A DNA stretch of 64,000 nucleotides from Tachypleus tridentatus (Eukaryota > Arthropoda > Merostomata > Xiphosura > Limulidae): the NCBI RefSeq assembly GCF_004210375.1, contig NC_134825.1, forward strand, positions 62,001 to 126,000, written 5' to 3'. The position numbers and the translations under genes are program-made. A model generated the notes under the pieces. It saw nothing but the letters and a program-made list of their open reading frames with translations. It did no database searches and was not told the DNA's origin. Each line of letters opens with the position of its first letter. Positions within the stretch are counted from its first letter, which is position 1. Below are positions 1 through 14,100 of the stretch, one piece after another.

Positions 1-745
1 AGTTGCCTCAAGATTCTAGCATAAGAAGTCAAGATGTAGTAGTTTACATCTTTTAAATGGACAAACTATTGATAATCAGTGTAAGGGTAAAAAATAACTT
101 AGGTTAAGAATCCAGATTGGCTTCTTAAAATGACATCTGCAGGTACATCTGCAGAAAGTTCAGGTTTGATTCCCACCAGCAAGCAAAACTCGTAGCTTTG
201 AATTTTAACTAGAATTTATTAGCCCCCTGGTGTGTGTGTGTAAATTGTAACACTGAAACACATATAGCCTATAGTGTAGTTTTATTTTCAGTATTGTTGA
301 AAATGCCCTCAGTAAGTCTGATGGTTTATACAGCTAATACTTTCATTTTAATGCACATAGTGGAGACTAGACTTGCAGACTTTAACAACAATTTATTCTT
401 ACACAATGAATAAATTTAGTAAGTTTTACAGGTATCCAGTTCCAGATGGTATACAGAAAATAGCTGAACTATTCTTATATCTTAAGTAAATTAGAACTTT
501 TAGTTTTCACCTTTGGAGAAAGCTGGGATGTTAGGTGCATTTGTACATCCTAGTGTGTATACATGTCAGAAAATGTATTTCTGGCAAACAACATTTTTAA
601 AATTTGTTGGGCGTGAAAACACTATGTCACTCAATGCACTTAATTCTTGAATAAGATGGGCATATAATCCTAGGAAGTAACAAATTCTTAATAAGATTTG
701 GTGAACTTTCCAAGCTGCTATTTATGCTTGAAACTTTGTTTACAG
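1..745 (+). other. Mitoferrin intron 2, partial (left copy)
   Basis: This is non-coding AT-rich sequence ending in the acceptor TTTACAG at 739-745. It pairs with right-arm intron sequence 47556-48295. In the right arm exon 2 begins only about 40 bases beyond the point that pairs with base 1, so the left copy of exon 2 should lie immediately outside the window if the repeat continues. No gene is seen inside. Confidence 0.75.
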
Positions 746-802
746 GAGCTGCTGGTTGTTTAGCAACATTGGTCCATGATGCAGTGATGACTCCAACAGA
801 TG
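746..802 (+). CDS. Mitoferrin exon 3, left copy
   Basis: This 57-bp exon has acceptor TTTACAG before it and donor GTAAGATG after it. It enters and leaves in phase 1. It encodes AAGCLATLVHDAVMTPTD, and with the next exon it completes PTDVIK, the second of the three mitochondrial-carrier signatures (PX[DE]XX[KR]). It is identical to 47499-47555 on the other strand. Exons 1 and 2 of this copy are not in the window. The family assignment (SLC25A28/SLC25A37, inner-membrane iron importer) rests on exon 4 and on the right-hand copy. Confidence 0.85.
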
Positions 803-1066
803 GTAAGATGACTATCTTTGTGTGAGAACGTAACTGATGTGCGTAACCCTAATTATGTTGATTCTGTTATGGTAATAACAGTTAATTTATATCAGAATTT
901 TTACAAAAGGTGCTACCAGTAGAAAGTTATAGATGTTCTAGGATAGGAGTATATGTTTTAGTGGCATGTATACTTTTTCTAATACGTATACGCTTAAGCC
1001 TTTTGTGTGTGTGTGTGATTCATAGTTATATGTTTGGATTAATGATGAACTAACTTCAATTTTCAG

Positions 1067-1669
1067 TTATCAAGCAAAGAATGCAGATGTTCTCTAGCCC
1101 ATACAGAAACACCATTGATTGTGTGAGAAGAATATGGCAGAGAGAAGGTGTAAGAGCATTCTATCGCAGTTACTCCACCCAATTGTCCATGAACATCCCC
1201 TTCCAGAGTATTCACTTTATGACCTATGAGTTTATGCAAAACGTAACAAATGAAAAACGGACGTACAGTCCCACGGCTCACATGGTGTCGGGGGCTGTAG
1301 CTGGAGCATTTGCCGCTGCCGCGACTACCCCACTGGACGTGTGTAAGACTTTACTAAACACCCAAGAACGTGAAACTCTTCATGTGATAAAAAAATCCCA
1401 CGCTAATGGCTTATTTAATGCAGCAGTGACCGTGGTACAAGTTCAAAGGTTTGAAAGGCTATTTCCAAGGCTTACAAGCACGCAGTAGTTTCACAGGTGC
1501 CCTCAACGGCAGTGGCATGGTCAGTTTATGAATTTTTCAAATACGCGTTTCAGTGTAGACACACTTTAAATGACCAAACTGTTGATCAATCAAGCCCAAC
1601 ACCATTGCAGGAAGATCTCTACCAACAGCAGCTACGGGTACTATTGGTGTAGCTCCAACACCCATGTGA
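1067..1669 (+). CDS. Mitoferrin last exon, left copy (frame broken)
   Basis: This exon encodes the last half of a mitoferrin, a six-helix carrier of the inner mitochondrial membrane that brings iron into the matrix for haem and Fe-S cluster synthesis. It opens after acceptor TTTTCAG with [16 protein letters not shown], and carries the third carrier signature PLDVCK at about 1333-1350. The frame is open to about 1432, where an extra G (GTGGTAC against GTGTAC in the right copy) breaks it. A further extra C near 1482 and a missing T near 1620 follow. Restoring those three differences gives 602 bp and ends at TGA 1667-1669. Against the right copy it also has A for V just before the third signature and AF for VL near 1548-1553; the right copy matches family usage better. 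The breaks look like consensus errors rather than decay, because the right copy is intact at each of them. Confidence 0.88.
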
Positions 1670-4600
1670 AAGGGTAGGCATAAATTGTTCTAATATGATT
1701 ATAGTTTATTGGTGGTCATGGATTGCGCTGTTTGCTACATCATTCTTGTTTTCTTAATTAGTGAACATATGTTGTCATTATGAGATATATGCTATTGTAT
1801 TCTAATCAGAACTTTAATATTGCCATGATACAATAAACATTAGAATATTGTCATTACGCTGTTATAATACAATGAATACTAGAATATTACTCTATTTAAG
1901 ACCTCAATAATTTGATTTAGATTACATGAAATACAAAGTTTACTGTTCTTGATTTGACAGTATTGTTAAACAGTTCTGTTGTGTTTCTAAATGTTTCACT
2001 GACATCTTTTATCAGGTTGAAGTTATGAACTAGCTTGATAAACCACAGTGCAGTTTTTTTAGTCAGATAATATTTATAACATGTCTCTCTTAGCATTTCT
2101 AGTTCTATGTCACAGTTCCTGGTGGGCTGCTGCTCAGTTCAGTTCTGCCTTTGCTGTTTTATATGATTCTTAACACACTGTGTAAACATCCTTCTCAAGC
2201 CTGGCTCTGAAGGTGGAGCAACTTAAGAATTGTGTTAAGAAACATCTCTTAATTTTGTACTTATAAATTTTAATGATGAATTGGTGGTAGACTATAATAT
2301 TAGTTTTCCTACTTTTATGTGTAAAATATTGTCTGCTTGATATAAAAGTTACTATTGAATTTTGAAGTTAAACTGTCTAAAGCAATGGGATAAAGAGAGA
2401 GATAAGTACTGTAACTAAACGTCATAAGTTTTAACATATTTGTAACTTACAGATTCCTATCCTCCAGCTAAGCTCTATAAGGATTATTAGTATCATTATC
2501 TCTGTGATCACTGCCTAGTAAAAGGATCACTTTGCAGTGAAACTGAGGTGAACTTATAAAACCAGCTCAAGAATTATGTTATGTGCCTTCAGTTTAGTGG
2601 TTAAGTCACAGTATATGTATTGTTCATTGATTTACTTCTAGTATCAGTGTTTAATCCATGGTAAAATGACAGAACTTCTCACTATCGATTGGTATACTTG
2701 TTAACAACAATCTTTTTTCTTTTCAGTTACTGAAGTCAAAAGAAGTGGAATGTCTAAGGGGGAATCGAGATATTTTTTAAACATCTTACAAAGCATTTTC
2801 TTTTCTAATTCAGCAATGTGTTAATTTTTTTTAAACACGATAACTTGTCAAAGGTTATTTTTCAAATATACAATATTTTAATTGTCCCTTCAGTTTCTTT
2901 CTGTTGTTTTGATTTAGAACTGAAACAAGAATAGCTAAAGTTTTCTAAAGATGTGTGCCTTTCTCAAGAACATCTGCCAAAAGAGTAAGGTTTTTACAGT
3001 TCTGAAGCTTGCTAGATAACAAGATAATAAACCACATGTAAGTTGTAAGAAGTAATTTCCATTAATAGGGTAAAGCCAGAAAAGATATGAGCTGTACATA
3101 GGAACAAGCAATAATCAGTGGAGCTAATTGTTTAATTATGATTACCTTTTCCAAGGCATCATAAATTACATTGATAGTACATAATAAGACCTGAAATTTT
3201 CCTTTACTGGCAAACTTTAGGAGATACTTTTCTACAACATGAAACCATCATTTTGTCGACACCTCTGTAGTGGTCACAGATTAAGTCAATTTACCAACAG
3301 GATTGCTTTCAGTAATTTTCAAGAACTGGTTGTTTGAGTTACTCAGAATTATATGTTTAGTTATTAGCTTCTATAAGCACATGGCATTGATTAGTAGAAA
3401 TTTTCTTGGTTCCTTAAAAAAAGAACATTCCTTTATTTTAAAAGTCATTTATTAGCAAAAAGATGAAATTTGCCTATAAGAGAAATGTTTGTACTTTATC
3501 TGATGTGTTAATTCTTTATAAATAAATAAACGTATATTTAATGTTTGTTTTGGATGTGTGCTAACATGCAGAAGGTGGTAAAACATGACCTATTACTATT
3601 CTATACCCAAAACTTCCACCTAGTGATGTTTTCTGTAAATGTATTTGAGTCACAGAATTACTTTTTATGGTTCAAAGTGCTCTCTTGTATCTTTAAAAAT
3701 ATTAAATACCCTAAACGTCAAAACGTTGAGTAAACTACTGAATAAATCTTCTGCTGCTTCAAAATGTAAGAATTTTGATTTAAAAAAATAATTACGCTTT
3801 GCCAAAACATAGAAAGCAGACTACAGTCTGAAGTAGAAAATTTGGTTTACAAAACTGGCTGCATTTCTTCGTCGAAAAAAACATTTTAATTTCTCAACTT
3901 TTTCTATCAGAAATACAGTTGACCTTGTCTTTGACTTCAATAAGGTCACATCTATTGAGTTGAATTTGCTGGTAAACCTTGATACCCAATTTTAGAAACA
4001 TCCCAATAGCTGATTGGTCAATACTTAACAGTTCTGGTTGGAAAGTATACCAGGTTCTCTAGCATGGGTCTGGCACACACATAGCTCCAACTTCTTGTCA
4101 ACATATACTTTTGAAAAGTTTCATTGTACCGTACATTAATTTCTAGAACCATAAGATCACACATAAAACATTCCAAGAGTTCAAATGTTGTGACAGTTTT
4201 CTTTACATTCACTTATTTAAACCAACCATAACTACAGCTGAAGAACTGAGCTATTAGTTCATACAACTAATTTCCAACAGACAGTTATTAGTGTCACAAA
4301 ACTTAATCAATAGATCATATACTCAAAATATTACTATCATTATTATTAATTCATTAGTGACATGACTCACCAAAATTAGAGTTTAATTATTACTTAATAT
4401 TATTCCAAATCTTATGTTATTAAGTAATGAGCTCATGTAGTCACCCAGCTCGTGTTGTTTGATAAAAAAAAAGAAAAAGTTACATTTTAAAAAGTCCTTT
4501 CAAACAACCTAACAGGTTCAATACCACAATGTACCACATCCATGTTGTTCCGTGGCCAACCTGATAAAACTCATCTTCATGCCATCAGTGATGCATCTTT

Positions 4601-4881
4601 TTAGTGTAACATGAATATTTTGCTAATTTCTGTATACCTAGTTGTATTAAAATTACTGAAAACAAAGTAAATGTGACTGTTGGAAGACTTCAATTTCTTG
4701 TTCAAGAGCAAAACAGTCCCACAAAGTTTCAATAAATAGTCATAATAGTCTCTGATAAAGAGAGGATTTCTTACTAAAATTCTGAACATTTTATCAAAAC
4801 AGGTGTACTTTTTACAATAATTTATCTAATGGATGTACAATCCACCTAAAAAACATGAAACTGAAAGAAAGAAAGAACAAG
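1670..4881. other. Intergenic stretch between convergent genes, left copy
   Basis: About 3.2 kb of AT-rich sequence lies between the mitoferrin stop and the stop of the coiled-coil exon, so it should hold both 3' UTRs. It is matched almost base for base by 43416-46635 on the other strand. Short open frames (for example 3545-3733 and 4601-4789) have no recognisable domain, splice context or compositional signal, and I do not call them genes. Confidence 0.7.
1832..1837 (+). promoter_or_regulatory. Candidate polyadenylation signal of mitoferrin (left copy)
   Basis: AATAAA lies about 163 bases after the mitoferrin stop codon, and is conserved in the right arm at 46468-46473. It is the first canonical signal downstream of the stop. 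In DNA this AT-rich, chance occurrences are common, so the assignment is tentative. Confidence 0.35.
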
Positions 4882-5194
4882 TTACTCCGAGTCATTATTT
4901 AACTGTTCTGTAAATTCATCTAACTTACAACATATCTTCTGTTCGAAGTCATCCATCTGCTGTCTAAACTTGATAGACAGCTGGTTCTCCAGGGCCTGAA
5001 GTTGGCCCTCTAGAAGTTCTTTGATTTGTAAGTTCAGCTGTTGCTGACACGTTTGGAAACATTCTCGTAGACTGGCTTGGAGCTCTGCTGTCATTCTTTG
5101 AGAGTGTTCATCAAGCTGCTTTTCTATCAATTCCACAAACTTCTGCTCCAATTTCTGGATAGTTTCATGGAAGTTTTTATTGGAAATTTGATCC
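4882..5194 (-). CDS. Last exon of an unidentified coiled-coil protein, left copy
   Basis: The exon is read on the minus strand from an acceptor ending TTTTGTAG (just above 5194) to TAA at 4882-4884. It is 313 bp: one leading base plus 103 codons and the stop. The peptide begins DQISNKNFHETIQKLEQKF and ends DEFTEQLNNDSE. It is rich in Q, E, L and K with heptad-like spacing of L, I and F throughout, so one long coiled coil is predicted. There is no membrane segment and no recognisable catalytic motif. Cysteines cluster in a CFQTCQQQ stretch. The whole peptide is identical to the right-arm copy. Its 5' exons should lie beyond the satellite (higher coordinates) but none is seen before the gap. 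I do not recognise the family. Confidence 0.75.
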
Positions 5195-8100
5195 CTACAA
5201 AACACAGGAACAAGTTATATCATAAAGTAGTTCTTCAAACATAAACAGCAAAGCTCAGAAATAAAATGCGCAATTCTTATCAACCTTATTTTTTCACCTA
5301 GCTAAGTAATTATCAACCTTCTATCCTCACCTAGCTGTAATTATCACCCATCCATCCTCACTCCAGCTAATTATCAACCATCCATCCTCACCTAGCCAAG
5401 TAATTATCAACCTTCTATCCTCACCTCACCAAGTAATTATCAACCTTCTATCTCACCTCACCAAGTAATTATCAACCTTCTAACCTCACCTAGCTGGTAA
5501 TTATCAACCTTCTAACTCACCTAGCTAAGTAATTTATCAACCTTCTATCCTCACTCTAGCTAAGTAATCAACTTTCTATCCTCACCTAGCTAAGTAATTC
5601 AACCTTACTATCTCACTTAGCTGGGTAATCAAACCTTTCTATCTCACCTTGCTGGTAATCAACTTTCTATCCTCACTCGCCACTTAATTATCAAACTTCA
5701 GTCACTACCTAACCAAGTAATTATCAACCTTCTATCCTCACCTAGCCAAGTAATTATCAACCTTCTATCCTCACCTAGCCAAGTAATCAACCTTCTATCC
5801 TCACCTAGCCAAGTAATCAAACCTTCTATCCTCACCTTGCCAAGTAATCAACCTTCTATCCTCACCTAGCCAAGTAATTATCAAACTTCAGTCACTAATG
5901 AGTAGAGTGCTTTTCAATATTCAGTCACTACCTAGCAGAGTTATTATGAAAAGTCAGTCACTACCTAGCACAGTTCTTATCAAATTTCAATCATTACCTA
6001 GCCAAGTAATCATCAACCTTCTATCCTCACCTTGCTAAGTAATCATCAACCTTCTATCCTCACCTTGCTAAGTAATCATCAACCTTCTATCCTCACCTTG
6101 CTAAGTAATCAACCTTCTATCCTCACCTGCTGCATCAACCTTCTATCTCACCTAGCTGTAATTATCAACCTTCTATCCTCACCAACTGCTGTAATTATCA
6201 ACCTCTTATCTCACCTAGCTGAGTAATCAACGATTTCCAGCTGGTAATAATCAACCTTCTATCCTCACCTAGCCAAGTAATTATCAACCTTCTATCCTCA
6301 CCTAGCTGAGTAATCATCAACCTTCATTCTCACCGAGCCAAGAAATTATTCAACTTTCTATCCTTACCTAGTAGAGTACTTATCAAACTTCAGTCATCAC
6401 CAAGCCAAGTAATTATCAACCTTCTATCATCACCTAGCAGAGTTCTTACCAAACTTCAGTCATTACCCAGCTGCAATCATCAACCTTCTATCCTCACCTC
6501 GCAGTAATTATCAAACTTCAGTCACTACCAAGAAGAGTTCTTATCAAACTTAATTCACTACTGAAGCAGAGTTCTTATCAAACTTCAGTCACTACCTAGC
6601 TAAGAAATTATCAACCTTCTATCCTCACCTAGCAGAGTTCTTTCCAAACTTCACTCATAACCTAGCTAAGTACTTACAACCTTCTAACCTCACCTGGCCA
6701 AGTAATTATCTATCTTCTATCCTCACCTATCCAAGTAATTATCAACCTTCTATCCTCACCTAGCTAAGTAATCATCAACCATGTATCCTCACCTAGCTAA
6801 GTATTAATCAACCTCCTTCTCTCACCTAGAAGAGTTCTACTCAACTTCTCACTCTATAACCTAGCTAAGAAATTATCAACCTTCTATCTCACCTAGTAGA
6901 GTTCTTCCAAACTTCACTCAAAACCTAGCTGGTAATTATCAACCTTCTAACCTCACCTGGCGAGTAATTATCTACCTTCTATCTCACCTATCCAAGTAAT
7001 CATCAACCATGTATCTCACCTAGCTGAGTAATTATCAATTCTATCCTCACCCCTGCCAAATATTCATCAACCATCTATTTTCACCTAGCAGAGTTCTTAT
7101 CAAACTTCAATCATTACCTAGCTAAGTAATTATCAACCTTATTTCCTCACCGAGCCATGTAATTATAAACCTTCTATCATCACCTCAGAGTTCTTACCAA
7201 ACTTCAGTCATTACTTAGCCAAGTAATTATCAACCTTCTATCCCCACCTAGCCAAGTAATTATCAAACTTCATTCACTACAGAGCAGAGATCTTATCAAA
7301 CTTCAGTCACTACCTAGCCAAGTAATTATCAACCTTCTATCCTCACCTAGCCAAGTATTCAAGCATATATCCTCACCTGGCCAAGTAATAATCAACCTTC
7401 TATCCCTACCTAGTAGAGTTATTACCAAAACTTCATTCATCACTAAGCCAAGTAATTATCAACCTTCTATCATCACCTAGCAGAGTTCTTATCAAAATTT
7501 AGTCACTACCAGCAGAGTTCTTATCAAACCTCAATCCTCACCTAACCAAGAAATTATCAACCTTCATTCTCACCGAGCCAAGTAATCATCAACCATGTAT
7601 CCTCACCTAGCCAAGTAATTATCAACCTCCTATCCTCACCCTGCCAAATATTCATCAACCGCTATTTTCACCTAGCAGAGTTCTTATCAAAATTCAGTCA
7701 CTACCGAGCAGAGTTCTTATCAAATTTCAGCCACAACCTAGCTAAGAAATTATCAACCTTCTCTCCTCACCTAGAAGAGTTCTACCAAACTTCACTCATA
7801 ACCTAGCTAAGAAATTATCAAACTTATATCTCACCTAGCTAGTAATTACTAAACTTCTATCCTCACTATGCTGTAATTATGAACCTTCTATCCTCACCGA
7901 GCTAGTAATTATCAACCTTCTATCCTCACCGAGCTAATTATCAACCTTTCTATCTCACCGAAGCCGTAATTATCAACCTTCTATCGTCACTGCTGTAATT
8001 ATCAACGTTTTATCCTTCACTGAGCTAAATACTTATCAACCTTTCTAACCTCTACCTAATTGCAATATCAACCTTCTATCCTCACCTAGCTAAGTAATTA

Positions 8101-11100
8101 TCGACCATCTATCTCACTCTATCTAAGTAACTATCAACCTTCTATCCTCACCTAGCTAAGTAATCATCAACCTTCTATCCTCACTGAGCCACGTAATTAT
8201 CAATCTTCTATCCTCACCGAGCCACGTAATTATCAATCTTCTAACCTAACCTAGCAGAGTTATTATCAGACTGCAGTCACTACCTAACCAAGTAATTATC
8301 AACCTTCTAATCTTAACTAGCCAAGTATTTATCAACCTCCTATCCTCACCTACCCAAGTATTCAACCATCTATCCCCACCTGACCAAGTATCAATTATCA
8401 ACCTTCTTTCATCATCTAGTGGAGTTCTTACCAAACTTCAGTCACTACCTAGCGAAGAAATTATCAACCTTCTATCCTCACCTAATAGAGTTCTTACCAA
8501 ATTCTCACACATAACCTAGCTAAGAAATTATAAAATTTCTATCCTCACCGCCAAGTAATTATCAACCTTCTATCCTCACCAAAACAAGTAATTATAAACC
8601 TTCTATCCTCACCCAAACAAGTAATTATGAACCTTCTATCCTCAACGAGCTGGTAATTATCAACCTTCTATCTCTCAACGAGCCAAGTAATTATCAACCT
8701 TCCATCCTCACCTAGACAAGTAATTATGAACCTTCTATCCTCACCTCCTCAAGTAATTATTAACCTTCTATCCTCACCTAGCTGAATAATCATGAACCAT
8801 CAAGCAGAGTTCTTATCAAACTTCAGTCACAACCTAGACAAATAATTATCAACCTTCTATCCTCACCTAGCTAAGTATTCAAGCATATATCCTCACCTGC
8901 TAAGTAATAATCAACATTCTATCCCTACCTAGCAGAGTTATTAAAACTTCAGTCATCACCAAGCCAAGTAATTATCAACCTTCTATCATCACCTAGCAGA
9001 GTTCTTAACAAACTTCAGTCACTACCTAGCTAAGAAATTATCAACCTTCTATCCTCACCTAGCAGAGGTCTTTCCAAACTTCACTCATAACCTAGCCAAG
9101 TAATTATCAACCTTCTAACCGCACCTGGCAAAGTAATTATCTACCTTCTATCCTCACCTATCCAAGTAATCATCAACCTTCTATCCTCACCTAGCTAGTA
9201 ATCATCAACTATGTATCCTCACCCAGCTAAGTAATCATCAACCATGTATCCTCACCTAGCTAAGTAATCATCAACCTCCTATCCTCACTCTAGCCAAATA
9301 TTCATCAACCATCTATTTTCACCTAGTAGAGTTCTTATCAAATTCAGTCACTACTGAGCAGAGTTCTATCACCTCAGCCACAACCTAGCTAAGAAATTAT
9401 CAACCTTCTCTCCTCACCTAGAAGAGTTCTTACCAAACTTCACTCATAACCTAGCCAAGAAATTATCAACCTTCTATCCTCACCTAGCCAAGTAATTATC
9501 AAACTTCTATCCTCACCATGCTAAGTAATTATCAACCTTCTATCCTCACTGAGCTGGTAATTATCAACCTTCTATCTCACCGAGCAGTAATTATCAACGT
9601 TTCTATCCTCACTGAGCTTACTATCAACCTTCAACCCCACCTAATCAAGTAATATCAACCTTTTCTATACTTCACCTAGCTGGTAATCATCGACCATCTA
9701 TCCTCACCTGGCAAGTAATTATCAACCTTCTATCCTCACCTATCCAAGTAATTATCAACCTTCTATCCTCACCTAGCTAAGTGGTATCATCCTCTTTTCT
9801 ATCCTCACTGAGCTAAGTAATTATCAATTCTATCCTCACCTGAGCTAAGTAATTATCAACCTTCTATCCTCACCGAGACAAGTAATTATCAACCTTCTAT
9901 CCTCACTGAGCCAAGTAATTATCAACCTTCTATCATCACCTAGCTGAGTAATCATGAACCATCAAGCAGAGTTCTTATCAAACTTCAGTCACAACCTAGA
10001 CAAATAATTATCAACCTTCTATCCTCACCTAGCAGAGTTCTTGCCAAACTTCAGTCATTACCTAGCCTAGTAATTATCAACCTTCTATCATCACCTCGCA
10101 GAGTTCTTACCAAACTTCAGTCATTACTTAGCTGGCATTATCAACCTTCTATAAACACCTAGCCAAGTAATTATCAAACTTCATTCACTACAGAGCAGAG
10201 ATCTTATCAAACTTCAGTCAGTACCGAGCCAAGTAATTATCAACCTTCTATCCTCACCTAGCCAAGTATTCAAGCATATATCCTCACCTGGCCAAGTAAT
10301 AATCAACATTCTATCCCTACCTAGCAGAGTTATTACCAAAACTTCAGTCATCACCAAGCCAAGTAATTATCAACCTTCTATCATCACCTAGCAGAGTTCT
10401 TAACAAACTTCAGTCACTACCTAGCAGAGTTCATACCAAACTTAAACTCATAACATACCCAATGAATTATCAAACTTCTATCCTCACCAAGCCAAGTAAT
10501 TATCAAACTTATATCCTCACCTAGCCAAGTAATTATCAACCTTCTATCCTCACACCCAGCTGAGTAATATCAACCTTCAATCTCACCTAGCTGAGTAATC
10601 ATCAACCTTCTATCCTCACTTAGCTGAGTAATTATCAACCTTCTATCTCACCTAGCTGAGTAATCATCAACCTTCTAACCCTACCTAATCAAGTGCTCTA
10701 ATATCAACCTTCTATACTCACTCTAGCTGTAATTATCAACCATCTATCTCACCTAGCTAAGTAATTATCAACCTTCTATCCTCACCTATCCAAGTAATTA
10801 TCAACCTTTCTATCCTCACTGAGCTACGGTATCAACTTTCTATCCTCACTGAGCTTTTGGTACTATCAACGTTCTATCTCACTGAGCTACCACTATCAAC
10901 CTTTCTAACCTTCTACTCTAATTGTAATATCAACCTTCTATACTCACCTAGCTAAGTAATTATCAACCATCTATCCTCACTACCAAGTAATTATCAACCT
11001 TTCTATCTCACCTATTCAAGTAATCATCAACCTTCTATCTCACTCTAGCTAAGTAATTATCAACCTTTCTATCTCTCACTGAGCTACGTAGTATCAATTT

Positions 11101-14100
11101 CTATCCTCACTGAGCTAAGTAATTACAACTTTCTATCTCACCTAGCTAAGTAATTATCAACCTTCTATCCTCACTGAGCTACTGTAATTATCAACCTTTA
11201 TCATCACTCTAGTTGAGTAATTATCAACCTTCTATCCTCTACCTAGCTGCAGTACTATCAACCTTTCAATCTCACCTAGCTGAGTAATTATCAACCTTTC
11301 TATCTCACTTAGCTGAGTAATTATCAACCTTCTATCTCACCTAGCTGAGTAATTATCAACCTTCTATCTCACCTAGCTGAGTAATTATCAACCTTCTATC
11401 TCTCACCTAGCTGAGTAATCAACAACTTTCTATCCTCACCTAGTTGAGTAATTATCAACCTTCTATCTCACCTAGCTGAGTAATTATCAACCTTCTATCC
11501 TCACCTAGTTGAGTAATTATCAACCTTCTATCTCACCTAGCTGAGTAATCATCAACTTTCTATCCTCACCTAGCTGAGTAATTATCAACCTTTCTATCCT
11601 CACCTAGCTGAGTAATTATCAACCTACTATCCTCACCTAGTTGAGTAATCATCAACCTTCTATCCTCACCTTGCTGAGTAATCATCAACCATCTACACTC
11701 ACCTGACCAAGTAATTATAAACATCCTATCCTCACCTAGACAAGTAATCATCAACCATCTATCCTCACCCAGCAGAGTTCTTATCAAAATTCAGTCACTA
11801 CCAGCAGAGTTCTTATCAAACTCAATCCTCACTCTAACCAAGAAATTATCAACCTTCATTCTCACCGAGGCAAGTAATTATCAACCTTCTATCCTCACCG
11901 AGCCAAGTAATTATCAACTTTCTATCCTCACCTAATAGAGTACTTATCAAACTTCAGTCATCACGAAGCTAAGTAATTATCAACCTTCTATCATCACCTA
12001 GTAGAGTTTTACCAAACTTCAGTCATTACCTAGCTGGTAATTATCAACCTTCTATCCTCACCTCGCCAAGTAATTATCAAACTTCAGTCACTACCAAGAA
12101 GAGTTCTTATCAAACTTAATTCACTACAAAGCAGAGTTCTTATCAAACTTCAGTCACTACCTAGCTAAGAAATTATCAACCTTCTATCCTCACCTAGTAG
12201 AGGTCTTTTCCAAACTTCACTCATAACCTAGCTAAGTAATTATCAACCTTCTAACTCACCTGGCAAAGTAATTATCAACCTTCTATCCTCACCTATCTGG
12301 TAATCATCAACCTTCTATCCTCACCTAGCTAGGTAATCATCAACCATGTATCCTCACCTAGCTAAGTAATCATCAACCATGTATCCTCACCTAGCTGGGT
12401 ATTATCAACCTCCTATCTCACTCCAAGCCAAATATTCATCAACCATCTATTTTCACCTAGCAGAGTTCTTATCAAATTCAGTCACTACTGAGCAGAGTTC
12501 TTATCACCTCAGCTACAACCTAGCTAAGAAATTATCAACCTTTCTCCTCACCTAGAAGAGTTCTACAAACTTCACTATAACCTAGCTAAGAAATTATCAA
12601 ACTTCTATCCTCACCTAGCTAGCATTTATCAAACTTCTTATCCTCACCATGCTAAGTAATTATCAACCTTCTATCCTCACTATGCTAAGTAATATCAACC
12701 TTCTATCCTCACTGAGCTGGGTAATTATCAACCTTCTATCTCACCGAGCTGGCATTATTATCAACTTTCTATCTCACTGAAGCCAAGTAATTATCAACCT
12801 TTATCGTCACTGAGAGCTATTATCAACCTTTCTATCCTCACTGAGCTACTAATTATCAACCTTTCTAACTCCTACCTAATCAAGACAATATCAACCTTCT
12901 ATACTCACTCTAGCTAAGTAATCATCAACCATCTATCCTCACCTGCTGGTAATTATCTTACCTTTCTATCCTCACCTATCCAAGTAATCATCAACCTTCT
13001 ATCCTCACCTAACTGCAATTATCAACCTTCTATCTCACTGAAGCCAATGTATTATCACCTTTCTATCCTCACCTGAAGCACGTAATTATCAATTTCTAAC
13101 TCTAACCTAGTAGAGTATATTATCAGACTGCAGTCACTACCTAAATCAAGTAATATCAACCTTTCTAATCTTAATCTAGCTAAGTAATTATCAACCTCCT
13201 ATCTCACCTACCCAAGTATTCAACCATCTATCCCTACCTGACTAAGTATCACTATCAACCTTCTTCTATCATCTAGCTGAGTAATCATCAACCTTCTATC
13301 TCACCTAGTTGAGTAATCATCAACCTTCTATCCTCACCTAGCTGAGTAGTTATCAACCTTCTATCCTCACCTTGCTGAGTAATCATCAACCATCTATCTC
13401 ACCTAGCAGAGTTCTTATCAAAACCCAAATCACTACCAGCAGAGTTCTTATCAAACCTCAATCTCACCTAACTAAGAAATTATCACCTTCTATTCTCACC
13501 GAGCCAGGTATTACATCAAACTTCTATCCTCACTATGCTAAGTAATTATCAACCTTTATCTCACTGAGCAGTATTTATCAACTTTCTATCTCTCACTGAG
13601 CTGGTAATTATCAACGTTCTATCTCACTGAGCTGGCCACTATCAACCTTCTAACCTCACCTAATAAGTAAATATCAACCTTCTATACTTCACTCTAGCTG
13701 GTAATTATCGACTATCTATCTCACCTGGCTGGTAATTATCAACCTTCTATCTCTCACCTAGCTGGTAATTATCAACCTTCTATCTCACTCTAGCTAGTAA
13801 TCATCAACTTTTATCCCTCACTGAGCTAAGTAAGTATCAATCTTCTATCCTCACCGAGCCACGTAATTATCAATCTTCTATCCTCACCTAGCTAAGTAAT
13901 CATCAACCTTCTATCCTCACTGAGCCAAGTATTATCAACCTTCTATCATCACCTAGCTGAGTAATCATCAACCATCAAGCAGAGTTCTTATCAAACTTCA
14001 GTCACAACCTAGACAAATAATTATCAACCTTCTATCCTCACCTAGCAGAGTTCTTGCCAAACTTCAGTCATTACCTAGCCTAGTAATTATCAACCTTCTA

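Noticed and set aside
1063-1281. Minus-strand frame over the mitoferrin exon (and its mirror at 46942-47238)
   Set aside because: It is antisense to a strongly conserved coding exon, with no family features of its own.
3545-3733. 62-codon frame repeated in both arms (mirror at 44570-44758)
   Set aside because: Its presence in both arms only reflects the inverted repeat. It is AT-rich, F/N/K-biased and lacks splice or domain evidence.
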